Positions 8,958 through 16,782 of a stretch of 51,233 bases of DNA are shown piece after piece. A program made the position numbers and the translations under genes. Source of the DNA: CAZICM01 sp964537685 (lineage in GTDB: Bacteria; Myxococcota_A; Polyangia; Polyangiales; Polyangiaceae). The notes below the pieces were generated by a model, which was given only the letters and a program-made list of their open reading frames with translations, was not told where the DNA came from and did not search any database. Every line of letters begins with the position of its first letter. Within the stretch, counting starts at the first letter, position 1. The stretch spans positions 1 through 51,233 of the forward strand of contig CAZICM010000066.1 in NCBI GenBank assembly GCA_964537685.1, written 5' to 3'.

Positions 8958-9604
8958 GAGCGCATCTGATTTTTGTTTCGGCGCTGGCTTCTCTGAGCCT
9001 TATTGGCTTCAGCGCGATTTGCCCGGCCGCCGAAGATGGCGCGTATGGGCGGCTCGAAGGCGACCTTGCAATCCGCGCTTCGGCAGGTGCAGCGTTTATC
9101 GGCAAAGCACCTGCATTCACCGCTCAGACAGATGCGCTTTATCTGTGCACGGCTGGTATCTACGCGGTCTACGCCGATGCATTCCGCGACAGCTCATCCG
9201 CGGGCGAGCGCCGTTCTATCGCGGCAGGAATACGGCTTGCACCGCTCTTCTTGGGACGTTTCGCGCTCAACCGGCAACAAGGCCCGGCCCGCCTGGATCT
9301 GCTGCTGGATTCAATCGCGTTCGATGTTGGTGCGTTTTTCAGCCAAGCCCCTCAGCCCGGAGCCTCCTTCCCCAAAACGCCCGGCCTAGAACTGGGAGCT
9401 GGATTTTCCCTTCCATTCTTTGAAAATGCATCGGGACTGTTTTTAGATCTCAGGGCGGCCATGCGCTGGAACGCCGGCGCTCTCAGCGCTCAAGCCCGCT
9501 CGAAGGACGATCAGGGCTTTACAGCGATGTTTTCTCTCGCCCTAAGCTGGCATCAAATGCTCGCCGTCCATTTGGTCGATGTAGGCGATACTCATCCGCG
9601 ATGA
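8954..9604 (+). CDS. Secreted, probably outer-membrane beta-barrel-like protein
   Basis: A 216-residue protein with a signal peptide (MRAHLIFVSALASLSLIGF, likely cleavage after CPAA near residue 26). The start is TTG, overlapping the upstream stop (TTGA); translation probably depends on coupling, because no independent Shine-Dalgarno sequence stands out. The mature part alternates short amphipathic strands (AAGIRLAPLFLGRFAL, LELGAGFSLPFF, LFLDLRAAMRWN), as in small outer-membrane barrels, and ends in FSLALSWHQMLAVHLVDVGDTHPR, not a terminal Phe. I do not recognise a family. The overlap at its end (ATGA) joins it to the glycerate kinase gene. Confidence 0.7.
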   Translation: MRAHLIFVSALASLSLIGFSAICPAAEDGAYGRLEGDLAIRASAGAAFIGKAPAFTAQTDALYLCTAGIYAVYADAFRDSSSAGERRSIAAGIRLAPLFLGRFALNRQQGPARLDLLLDSIAFDVGAFFSQAPQPGASFPKTPGLELGAGFSLPFFENASGLFLDLRAAMRWNAGALSAQARSKDDQGFTAMFSLALSWHQMLAVHLVDVGDTHPR

Positions 9605-10884
9605 TGGATCCGCTAGATCGGCTGAAGACTCAGCTCCACGATGCATTGCAAGCCGGCCTGACGGCTTTGGATCCGATTCGGCTGGTGGAGCGGGCGCTGC
9701 CTCCGTTGCCGCCCAAGCATGCGCGTGTCCGCGTAATCGCCGCGGGCAAAGCCGCATCTGCGATGGCCCGGGGCGCAATTAACCGTTGGGGAAGCCGCAT
9801 CGAAGATGTTCTGGTTGTCGCGCCCAGCATTCAGCCAAGAATTATCGTGGCCGCACCGCCCCGCGTCGACATGCTGATCGCAGCCCATCCGCTGCCCGAT
9901 GAGCGGAGCGTGCTCACAGCCCAAAAAGCCCTTGCGCGCGCGGCATCCCTGGAAAGACCCGACCTGTTGCTTGCGCTGATTTCAGGCGGCGCATCTTCGC
10001 TGCTTTCCCTGCCGCCCGAAGGCATGAGCCTCGAGGAAAAACGCCACATTGTCGCGGCGTTGCTCGAGAGCGGCGCCGATATCCGCGATGTCAATACGGT
10101 GCGCCGCCATTTATCGCAAATCAAAGGAGGACGGCTTGCCCTCGCGGCATCACCTGCCCGGGTTCTCTCGCTGATTCTCAGCGATGTTGTGAACGGCGAG
10201 GTGCACGATATCGGATCAGGTCCGACGGTCTTCGATCCGACCACGCGGCGCGATGCCGAGGAAATTCTCCGCCGGATATCCCCGGATATTGACCTCGAGA
10301 CTACGCTTTTGGCTCTCTCGGAAACGCTCAAGCCCAACGCGGTTATGGGCAGGGGGACAGAGCCTTCATGGCCTGTGCGCGCCAAGGCAATCGTACTCGC
10401 GGCGCCGGAATCACTCGCTCAGGCCATCGCGGACACGCTCAGCGCAAACCACGGATTTCGGAGCCGCGTTCAAAGCGACGAGGCTCAAGAAGCGGGCGAT
10501 GCCGCTCAACTCCGGCAAACATGGGCGGCTCAGATGAAGCCCGGAGAGGCCATTGTCATTCCCTGCGAACCTACCCTCAGGCTTCCCAAAGAGAGGGGAA
10601 ATGGCGGCAGAGCAGGCTGGATTGCGCTGAAAACGATGATGCACCTTCCCAAAGATGTCGTGTTGATGTGCGCCGCAAGCGATGGTGTGGACGGAAGCTC
10701 TGGACAGGGAGGCGCGACGGTATGCGCTCAAGATGCCGAACGCATCGATCGAGCGGCCATCGAAGAGGCGCTTTTGACCTTCAATGATGCCGCGGTCCAT
10801 CAACAGTTGGGCACGCATATCCAGTCGGGCCCCACGGGCCACAACTTGGCCGATGTGCATGTCCTCGCGCGGCTGCCCCTCTAA
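9601..10884 (+). CDS. Glycerate 2-kinase (DUF4147/MOFRL family)
   Basis: A 427-residue cytoplasmic enzyme of the usual family length, transferring phosphate from ATP to glycerate to give 2-phosphoglycerate. The N-terminal DUF4147 domain (about 1-230) shows VIAAGKAASAMARGA, LALISGGASSLL, VNTVRRHLSQIKGGRLA and LILSDVVNGEVHDIGSGPT. The C-terminal MOFRL domain has the signature-like AASDGVDGSSGQGGATV near residue 360 and ends SGPTGHNLADVHVL, typical of these kinases (GxTgTNvxDl). It is the third gene of the coupled operon. It converges on the minus-strand gene ending at 10881, overlapping it by 4 bp at the 3' ends. There is no obvious reason in the sequence for its pairing with an HD hydrolase. 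Confidence 0.9.
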   Translation: MMDPLDRLKTQLHDALQAGLTALDPIRLVERALPPLPPKHARVRVIAAGKAASAMARGAINRWGSRIEDVLVVAPSIQPRIIVAAPPRVDMLIAAHPLPDERSVLTAQKALARAASLERPDLLLALISGGASSLLSLPPEGMSLEEKRHIVAALLESGADIRDVNTVRRHLSQIKGGRLALAASPARVLSLILSDVVNGEVHDIGSGPTVFDPTTRRDAEEILRRISPDIDLETTLLALSETLKPNAVMGRGTEPSWPVRAKAIVLAAPESLAQAIADTLSANHGFRSRVQSDEAQEAGDAAQLRQTWAAQMKPGEAIVIPCEPTLRLPKERGNGGRAGWIALKTMMHLPKDVVLMCAASDGVDGSSGQGGATVCAQDAERIDRAAIEEALLTFNDAAVHQQLGTHIQSGPTGHNLADVHVLARLPL

Positions 10885-12050
10885 GGCTTTGCGGACGCTG
10901 GAGGAGCGACCTTCACCGACGCCGAAGGCAGAGGCGCAGACGCCGACGTAGAAGGTGCGGGCGGCGCAGACGCCGAAGCCGCCGGCTCAGGCGCCGAACC
11001 CGTCGCAGAAGGCGCAGGCTCGTCCGAAGACCCCGCAACAGGCACTTCTGCATCGCCCATCGCTTTTCTCACCTCAAGCGCGAGCGAACAACTGTTCGCC
11101 TGGCGCTGGCGGGCTTCCAGCACATCCGCCCCCACATCCGGCGGAGCGCCGAGCAACTGCCCACCCGCTTCGCGCTTCACCCGGAGCAAATTCTTCCCAT
11201 CCGCGAGACTCCACACACCAACCCTCGCGGGATGCAAAATCGCCTGCAAAGCCTCGGCGGCGCTCACATTCAAGGCAGCCTTCGGCGCCTCTTTGCCCGC
11301 CGGCGATTCGTCGAGCACCAGCAAAAAATACTGAGCCCGCGTCAGCAGATCGACCGCGATTGGAATGTCATCGCGGATCGCATCTTCGTAACTCGTTGCC
11401 AGAAGCCTTAACCGAAGCTCGGTATTGGCCTCCTGCACATCGCGCACCCACTCATCCGAAAGCAAATTCAGGGTTCTGTACGCCACTCTCAAATTGAAAG
11501 GCTGAGCCGGGCGCGAACAGTGATTGAGCTCGTTACAGATTTCGCCCTGCGCGCAATCCCGCGTGCGCTGGCACTCGTTGCCCGCCAAAGGATTGGGATT
11601 CGGAACGCGCACCAAACACGATGTAAACGCATCCCGCAGCGAATCTTTCGCATTCTTGCGGATGGCTTCGGGCGTCTTCGCATCATCCACGCGAAGCCTC
11701 AAATAGATGCCCGGCTTGCTTCTGAAATCCAAGGTCTTTAGCGCGTTCTGATCGACATGCTCGGCCCCCGCATCATTGGCCAGCCCGATCGTCCAAGCTT
11801 CAATCTTGTCCCGCATCGGGTCCCAGCGGGGACCGAGTTCTGTCTTCACCGCGCGCTGCTTGGCCATAAGGGCTTGGCGCTCGCTATCCAATTCAGCCTG
11901 AGAGCGCCGCCAAAAAATAATGCCCGCCACGGCCATCACAAGCCCCGTGTAACCCCAAAACTTAGGGCTAGGCCAGCGCATCTTCGTTCTGGCCTCGCGC
12001 GCCTGCTCAACAGCCTGCAGACCGCGCGTTCGGGGCTCTTCAGCAGCCAT
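10881..12050 (-). CDS. Membrane-anchored periplasmic protein, last gene of ExbB-ExbD-ExbD cassette
   Basis: A 389-residue protein with a charged cytoplasmic N-terminus, a single hydrophobic helix (about 31-47, WGYTGLVMAVAGIIFW) and a large periplasmic part. A cluster of Cys at 160, 166, 172 and 178 (NEC..RDC..GEIC..NHC) resembles the compact Cys modules frequent in myxobacterial envelope proteins; Cys145 could complete disulfides. The last 50 residues are a low-complexity Ala/Ser/Pro tail. It follows the second exbD by 40 bp. One-helix anchoring plus operon position suggests that it could be the output partner of the motor, where a TonB would be expected; there is no TonB C-terminal domain. 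Family not recognised. Confidence 0.75.
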   Translation of the reverse strand: MAAEEPRTRGLQAVEQAREARTKMRWPSPKFWGYTGLVMAVAGIIFWRRSQAELDSERQALMAKQRAVKTELGPRWDPMRDKIEAWTIGLANDAGAEHVDQNALKTLDFRSKPGIYLRLRVDDAKTPEAIRKNAKDSLRDAFTSCLVRVPNPNPLAGNECQRTRDCAQGEICNELNHCSRPAQPFNLRVAYRTLNLLSDEWVRDVQEANTELRLRLLATSYEDAIRDDIPIAVDLLTRAQYFLLVLDESPAGKEAPKAALNVSAAEALQAILHPARVGVWSLADGKNLLRVKREAGGQLLGAPPDVGADVLEARQRQANSCSLALEVRKAMGDAEVPVAGSSDEPAPSATGSAPEPAASASAPPAPSTSASAPLPSASVKVAPPASAKP

Positions 12051-12090
12051 AATCGTTACTTACTTTGCTGGAAGGATGGTTGAGGACGGC

Positions 12091-12672
12091 TCAGCCGCCC
12101 TTGGGGAGTTTGCCGACCATGAAGCTGACGTTGGGATATCCCGCAAACGCAGCCGTTTGGAAAACGCTCTTCACGACAATCGCCGGAACGTTCTGATCGA
12201 CTTGCATGATGCACACGCCGGGGAAGGGCTTGTTGGGCTGAACCTGCTTCCACAGCTCGCGCTTGTTCTTCAGCAAATTGAAGAGCTCGTCGATCTTCTG
12301 CATACGGCCGAGTTCCTCAACCGCGCGCGTCGAACCCGCCAGTGCCCCGTCCACCAGAATCTGGTTGCCGTTCACGGCGATCATCGGCGCATCGATAACA
12401 TCTTCAACGTTCTCGGCCTTCGGCAGCTTCACGTTCTTGTCGACACCAACCTCGCCCGATGCCGAGAAGGACATCAGGAGGAAGATGACGGTCACGACGA
12501 GGAAGTCGATGAAGCTCACCAAGTTCAAGCCCGCGTTAGGGCTCCGGTGACCATGGCCCGCTACCTTGTTCCACACAAAGCGAAGCGGGATATGATGCAT
12601 AAGCCTTCGGCTCGGCGCATGCACGCAGTGGGCGTGATGGTTGTGCTTCTTACGCTCAAATCGATCTGACAT
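12091..12672 (-). CDS. ExbD/TolR-type biopolymer transport protein
   Basis: A 193-residue inner-membrane protein. A single transmembrane helix (about 52-69) begins LNLVSFIDFLVVTVIFLLMS and carries the essential proton-path Asp at 56. A periplasmic domain follows, ending in the typical ExbD/TolR strand pattern (AFAGYPNVSFMVGKLPKGG). The cytoplasmic N-terminus is longer than usual and rich in His (seven in residues 10-27), which is odd for the family. It sits downstream of another exbD and an exbB on the same strand, so two different ExbD-type subunits are available to one ExbB. Such ExbB-ExbD-ExbD sets are known for the Myxococcus gliding motor (AglR/AglQ/AglS); orthology is not shown. Confidence 0.85.
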   Translation of the reverse strand: MSDRFERKKHNHHAHCVHAPSRRLMHHIPLRFVWNKVAGHGHRSPNAGLNLVSFIDFLVVTVIFLLMSFSASGEVGVDKNVKLPKAENVEDVIDAPMIAVNGNQILVDGALAGSTRAVEELGRMQKIDELFNLLKNKRELWKQVQPNKPFPGVCIMQVDQNVPAIVVKSVFQTAAFAGYPNVSFMVGKLPKGG

Positions 12673-12691
12673 TGCTTACCTGCCTGCCCGT

Positions 12692-13255
12692 TCAACGAAC
12701 CGAGAAGGTCATATTAAAAACGGGAACTTTCTTGATCTGGCCATCAGGAAACTTCAAATCGCGCTTCGGGGCGTACAGGGCATCAAGCACCGCGACGACC
12801 TCTTTGAAGGGAAGGCGATTGTCCGTGTGCATAATCGCCTGATCAACCTTCTTATCCGCAGGATCGCGATGACCACCGTGCTGCTGCCACTCAGCCTCGA
12901 TCTTCTTTGCCAGCTCGGTGTAGCGAACCGTATCCGACTTGGCATCGGTCGGAGGCTTGGGCACTTTAACCTCGCTCACCACCGTCGCTCCCTGCTTCCA
13001 AACGAGATTAAACTCGCTCTCCAAAATGTGGAGATTCAGCACCTTTTCAGGTGTCTGCGGAGTGAGCTCCTTGTTTGGATCAGGCGGACCGGGGACCTGC
13101 GCATCCGCATTGATGCGGGAATAGGTTGACCAAACGGCCGTAATCAAAAGAAACGCGATCGTTACCATCAACAGATCGATGAACGGAATCATGTTGATGT
13201 CGCTGTTGGTGGAACGCTTTTTTCCACCGCTGTCGCCGACGTCTACGCCACCCAT
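12692..13255 (-). CDS. ExbD/TolR-type biopolymer transport protein
   Basis: A 187-residue inner-membrane protein with a short hydrophilic N-terminus, then NMIPFIDLLMVTIAFLLITA with the essential Asp at 27, and a periplasmic domain of about 145 residues that is longer than classical ExbD in its middle part (Pro/Lys-rich 55-110). The C-terminal half has the ExbD-like LPFKEVVAVLDALYAPK segment. The next exbD begins 19 bp downstream. The exbB upstream is separated by 200 bp that contain a large inverted repeat, which may change the stoichiometry between stator and ExbD products (inference). Confidence 0.85.
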   Translation of the reverse strand: MGGVDVGDSGGKKRSTNSDINMIPFIDLLMVTIAFLLITAVWSTYSRINADAQVPGPPDPNKELTPQTPEKVLNLHILESEFNLVWKQGATVVSEVKVPKPPTDAKSDTVRYTELAKKIEAEWQQHGGHRDPADKKVDQAIMHTDNRLPFKEVVAVLDALYAPKRDLKFPDGQIKKVPVFNMTFSVR

Positions 13256-13320
13256 AAGAGCTCCTTGTCGATACTTGTCGATAAATGGACTCTGTTTCAG
13301 AACCCTGGCTTCCCTCTTTG

Positions 13321-13434
13321 TTCCCGCGGCTCGAGATCTTTTTTAGATTCGCTCACTCTCCGCGGAACCTCTCGCTCCGGCCTTGAACAGCCTGCGAAAA
13401 AGCCCAGCGGAGAGTGAACGAAACGCCGCGGGAG
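13321..13434. repeat. Long nested inverted repeat between exbB and exbD
   Basis: The outer arms TTCCCGCGGC (13321-13330) and GCCGCGGGAG (13425-13434) pair at 9 of 10 positions. The inner 19-base arms at 13347-13365 and 13405-13423 (sharing TCACTCTCCGC and its complement) pair at about 17 of 19. The element could form a cruciform in DNA or a strong RNA hairpin within the exbB-exbD transcript. No long T run follows on the minus strand, so it is not a classical terminator. Confidence 0.7.
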
Positions 13435-13455
13435 AGGGCATCCCGCAAATGATGA

Positions 13456-14118
13456 CTACGCAGCCGGCTGATTCAGCGAGGCGACGTTCACCTTCTGGCG
13501 GTTGGAAACGACCAGGTTCAGCACCTGCACAGATGCCTCGTTGATGTCGTCCTCGATGCCTTGGGTCTTGCCGTTGAGAATGGCGAAGCCGATCAAGCCG
13601 ACGATCGCGACGAGCAAGCCGAAAGCCGTGCAGTTCATGGCTTCCGAAATGCCTTGCGCGAGCACGCGGGCCTTCTGGCTGGGGTCGACCGACTCACCGG
13701 CGACGGCGCCGAAGGACATGATCAGACCCGTCACCGTTCCGAGCAAACCGCTGAGCATCGCGAGGTTCGCGAGAAGAGCGAGGTACGCCGTGCGGGCCGA
13801 AATCTTCGGCAGCTCGCGGAGCGCGGCCTCATCCATCGCCGCCTGAACCTCTTCATCGGGACGATTCACCTTCACGAGACCCGCCTGAACGATACGCGCC
13901 AAAGGAGCGTTCGCGGCGGAGCACATCTTCACAGCTTTTGCGATGTCACCCGCCAAAATGCACTTCTGCATCGTGGCAAGAAACACGTCCTTATTTATCG
14001 ACGAGCCGAACAAAAAGAGGGAGCGTTCGACAATGATGCCGATTGTGAGAATCGACCAAAAAAGGATGGGCCACATCCCCCATCCCCCTTCTTTGAAATG
14101 CTCGTAAAGCCAATGCAT
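13456..14118 (-). CDS. ExbB/TolQ/MotA-type proton channel
   Basis: A 220-residue inner-membrane protein with three transmembrane helices: about 14-34 (WPILFWSILTIGIIVERSLF), and a pair in the second half containing ANLAMLSGLLGTVTGLIMSF and EAMNCTAFGLLVAIVGLIGF. The GLLGTVTGL motif and the TAFGL motif are family hallmarks: the Thr residues line the proton path with the ExbD Asp. The start at 14118 (MHWLYEHF) is preferred because GGGAGG lies about nine bases upstream; the frame stays open to 14190. It is the first gene of the minus-strand cassette ExbB-ExbD-ExbD-anchored protein. The cargo of the motor is not identifiable. Confidence 0.88.
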   Translation of the reverse strand: MHWLYEHFKEGGWGMWPILFWSILTIGIIVERSLFLFGSSINKDVFLATMQKCILAGDIAKAVKMCSAANAPLARIVQAGLVKVNRPDEEVQAAMDEAALRELPKISARTAYLALLANLAMLSGLLGTVTGLIMSFGAVAGESVDPSQKARVLAQGISEAMNCTAFGLLVAIVGLIGFAILNGKTQGIEDDINEASVQVLNLVVSNRQKVNVASLNQPAA

Positions 14119-14862
14119 CTTAGCTGTCCTCCCAGCTCGCCAGCGGTACCTCACTCCATGTTTGAGGCACCGCATGATCCATGAAAACACGCTTCACTAA
14201 TCCCTGATCGGACCGAGCGGCCCTCCTCCCGTACATCGCACACATGCTCTGTCGTCATTCATTCAGCGCATCTATGCGAGGCGAGAGTCGAACACCTTCC
14301 CGCATGCCATGTGAAGCGGATGGACACACGGAGAGGCGTTCTTGGCAGGTGACGCTACTCGAGCGGCACCTGTTTCTGCAAGAGTTGTGATCCTATTTCC
14401 CAAACCGCCTGAAGCGCTGACAAAAACCAAAGCTCCAAGCGAGTGGCTTGGTTCGGGCCACAGTACTTTTGCAGCGTGCACTGTGTTGTGGCCCAAAAAA
14501 GCATTGAGGGATTTGCCGCGTTCCATCGGATGAGCCGGACGTAATTTCCGATGACAACATCCGGGCAACGAAGGTTCCCAATGCATTTGATGAACCGCCA
14601 AACATCTTCGCGATTACATCGGCGATCCGTCAAGAAAGATTTGGCTGTTTTCTGAAGGGCTGCCCAGAGCAAAAATTTTTGGGCAAGGCCACCCTCCTGA
14701 ACGATATGCCGGCCAGAACGGACGGCTTTGCTGCCGGCTTTTGGATTTGAGCGCGGCGGGCGTCAGTTCACGGCGAATCGGCACAAAGCCCTAAGCTTGC
14801 GGACTTCTCAGCACGGCGGATATAGTGGCGCCCGAAATCGAGCCATCGAAAGGATTCTGAGG
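14119..14862. other. Divergent non-coding region between two exbB genes
   Basis: This 744-bp region separates two head-to-head ExbB genes and must hold both promoters. Open frames of 100-110 codons on the minus strand (14272-14672) show no recognisable protein. A hairpin can form at 14455-14494: GGGCCACAGT pairs through the complementary ACTGTG (14480-14485) and TGTGGCCC (14487-14494) blocks, followed by AAAAAA. I see no tRNA or named RNA. The length is unusual for a simple divergent promoter. Confidence 0.5.
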
Positions 14863-15537
14863 ATGCGGCAACTGCTCCTTTTGGCTGCGGAAGGCGGCGA
14901 AAGCCAACTATGGTCCGCCATCAAACACAACCCCACCTTCCTCGTGCTGAACCTCGTGGTCTCAGCCATCGTGGTCACAATCATCATCGAGCGCGCGGCA
15001 TTTCAGCTTGGGCGTTACCGCGTGAACTCCAAAGAGTTTTTTGCGCAGATCAAAAAGCTTGTGTCCGCGGGCAATATCGATCGCGCGATTAAGCTGTGCG
15101 ACGCGAGCGACTATCCGATCTTGCAGCTCGTCAAGTCTGGCCTGACTCACGCCAACAAGAGCCCGGACGAGATCGATGCATCGCTCAGCGAAAAGCTCGG
15201 CGAGCTAAAGCCTGCTGTAGAAAAGCGGATTGGCACGCTCTGGTCACTGGCCAACATCGCCACGCTGGTTGGCCTTATCGGCACCGTCTCTGGCCTTATC
15301 GCAACCTTCAGCGCGATCGCGGCACCTGGGCTTTCGCAAGCGGACAAGCAGCGCATGCTGTCAAACGGCATTGCAGAAGCCATGTACAACACCGCATTTG
15401 GCCTTGGCATTGCGGTTATTTGCATGATCGCGCACGTCATCCTTCACACGCGCTCAAAGAACATTCAGCACGACCTTGAAGCGACGACGGAGCGCGTCTT
15501 CAACCTGCTGACCATCAGCAACAAGTCGGGCTACTAA
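14863..15537 (+). CDS. ExbB/TolQ/MotA-type proton channel (second cassette)
   Basis: A 224-residue inner-membrane protein. Transmembrane helix one is about 26-45 (FLVLNLVVSAIVVTIIIERA). The other two lie in the second half with NIATLVGLIGTVSGLIATFS and EAMYNTAFGLGIAVICMIAH, showing the family GLIGTVSGL and NTAFGL motifs. ATG 14863 is chosen because AGGA lies about nine bases upstream and the helices then sit at normal distances; the frame opens at 14728. It heads the plus-strand cassette with two ExbD genes 17 bp apart each. It is clearly homologous to the 13456-14118 product but divergent, so the duplication is old. Confidence 0.88.
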   Translation: MRQLLLLAAEGGESQLWSAIKHNPTFLVLNLVVSAIVVTIIIERAAFQLGRYRVNSKEFFAQIKKLVSAGNIDRAIKLCDASDYPILQLVKSGLTHANKSPDEIDASLSEKLGELKPAVEKRIGTLWSLANIATLVGLIGTVSGLIATFSAIAAPGLSQADKQRMLSNGIAEAMYNTAFGLGIAVICMIAHVILHTRSKNIQHDLEATTERVFNLLTISNKSGY

Positions 15538-15554
15538 GTCCTTCGGGCACCACC

Positions 15555-16124
15555 ATGGCGGAACACGACGAAACACCGCTCAGCGCAGCCCAGCGTTCGA
15601 AGATACGCAGGCTATCGCAGCCCAAAGAGCCTGATGCCGGCGAAGAAGCGGGCGAGCTTAACGTCGTGCCTTATCTGGACATCATCACCAACGTCATGAT
15701 GTTCGTACTGGCCAGCGTCTCGGTAACATTCGTCGCATCGATAGAGACCGAACCGCCTGCGATTGGAGGCGGCAAAGTGAGATCGGAGATCGAGAGCAAA
15801 GCCTTAAATTTATCGGCATTTATAACGGGCCAAGGCATCTCGCTCAAGACCTCGAATGGGAACATTGCGCCTGGATGTGAATCGGTGGGAGCGGGCATCA
15901 CGATTCCGATGCTGCCTGGAAACACCTACGACTACAAAAGCCTCACGGCGTGCGCAAAGCGGCTGAAGAGCGCGAGTCCTGACTACAGGGACGAGATTCA
16001 AGTCACACTCACGGCGAACCCTGGAGTTGATTTTCAGACCATCGTTGACGTGATGGACTCACTGAGGCGGGACGGCGACGAACCACTATTTCCCAAAGTG
16101 CATTTTGGTGTAGCGCGGCAATGA
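15555..16124 (+). CDS. ExbD/TolR-type protein (second cassette)
   Basis: A 189-residue inner-membrane protein with a 35-residue cytoplasmic segment, then ELNVVPYLDIITNVMMFVLASV with the essential Asp at 42. A periplasmic domain follows, containing an internal Cys pair (about C114 and C137) that could form a disulfide. The C-terminal part FQTIVDVMDSLRRDG and FPKVHFGVARQ fits the ExbD fold. It lies 17 bp after exbB and 17 bp before the next exbD. Confidence 0.85.
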   Translation: MAEHDETPLSAAQRSKIRRLSQPKEPDAGEEAGELNVVPYLDIITNVMMFVLASVSVTFVASIETEPPAIGGGKVRSEIESKALNLSAFITGQGISLKTSNGNIAPGCESVGAGITIPMLPGNTYDYKSLTACAKRLKSASPDYRDEIQVTLTANPGVDFQTIVDVMDSLRRDGDEPLFPKVHFGVARQ

Positions 16125-16141
16125 TCTGAGGAAGCTGAGAG

Positions 16142-16753
16142 ATGCAAGAGCCGTCCCCGAACAATCCGAACGCGCCTCGAAAAGCGAGTGTATCGCGCTA
16201 CAAAGCGGCGCTGCGCAAAGCGATCCGCAAGAACAAAAAAGAGCCTGAGATCGACTTTTTGAACATCACGGCGATGCTCGATTTGATGACGATCATTTTG
16301 GTCTTTTTGCTTCGGAGCCTGGCCTCGTCATCGGCATCGATTCCGCAATCAAATGACTTGACAATGCCGAAGTCGGTGATGCAGGGCGAGCCATCGCAGG
16401 AAGGCGTTGTGGTGATGATATCGAAGACGCAGATCCTGCTTGGAGAAGATCCGAATCCGCTGGTGAAGCTGCCTTCGCGCGAGCAGATGGTGCAGTCGGG
16501 TGTGGAAGCGAAGTACAAGCGCAGCGGGCCGACGGATTTGTATATTGTGCCGCTGGCGAACGCGCTTTCGAACGCGCGCGAGATGGACAAGGCGGTGAGG
16601 GCGGCGAAGGGTTTAGATCCGTCGACCTCGGAAGCGATTGTGGTTGCGGATGCGACGACGCCTTATCGGTTACTGATCGAAGTTTTGTTTACGCTGGGGC
16701 AGAGCGAGTTTGGCAAGTACCATTTGATGGTTTTGTCGGGGAAGAAGAACTAA
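16142..16753 (+). CDS. ExbD/TolR-type protein (second cassette)
   Basis: A 203-residue inner-membrane protein. The strongly basic cytoplasmic N-terminus (residues 13-33) precedes IDFLNITAMLDLMTIILVFLLRSL, which places the essential Asp at 47. The periplasmic domain ends FTLGQSEFGKYHLMVLSGKKN, the usual final strand of ExbD. With the preceding gene it gives the second cassette two unlike ExbD subunits, mirroring the minus-strand cassette. A STAND-like gene starts 29 bp downstream on the same strand, so read-through is possible. Confidence 0.85.
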   Translation: MQEPSPNNPNAPRKASVSRYKAALRKAIRKNKKEPEIDFLNITAMLDLMTIILVFLLRSLASSSASIPQSNDLTMPKSVMQGEPSQEGVVVMISKTQILLGEDPNPLVKLPSREQMVQSGVEAKYKRSGPTDLYIVPLANALSNAREMDKAVRAAKGLDPSTSEAIVVADATTPYRLLIEVLFTLGQSEFGKYHLMVLSGKKN

Positions 16754-16782
16754 GCGCGAACAAAGAACCCAGGTACCCCGCC

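Noticed and set aside
14455..14494. Intrinsic terminator in the motor centre
   Set aside because: The hairpin is followed by A residues on the plus strand and by no T run on the minus strand.
14272..14672. Minus-strand open frames between the motor cassettes
   Set aside because: About 105-110 codons, no Shine-Dalgarno sequence, no recognisable domain; overlapping frames compete.
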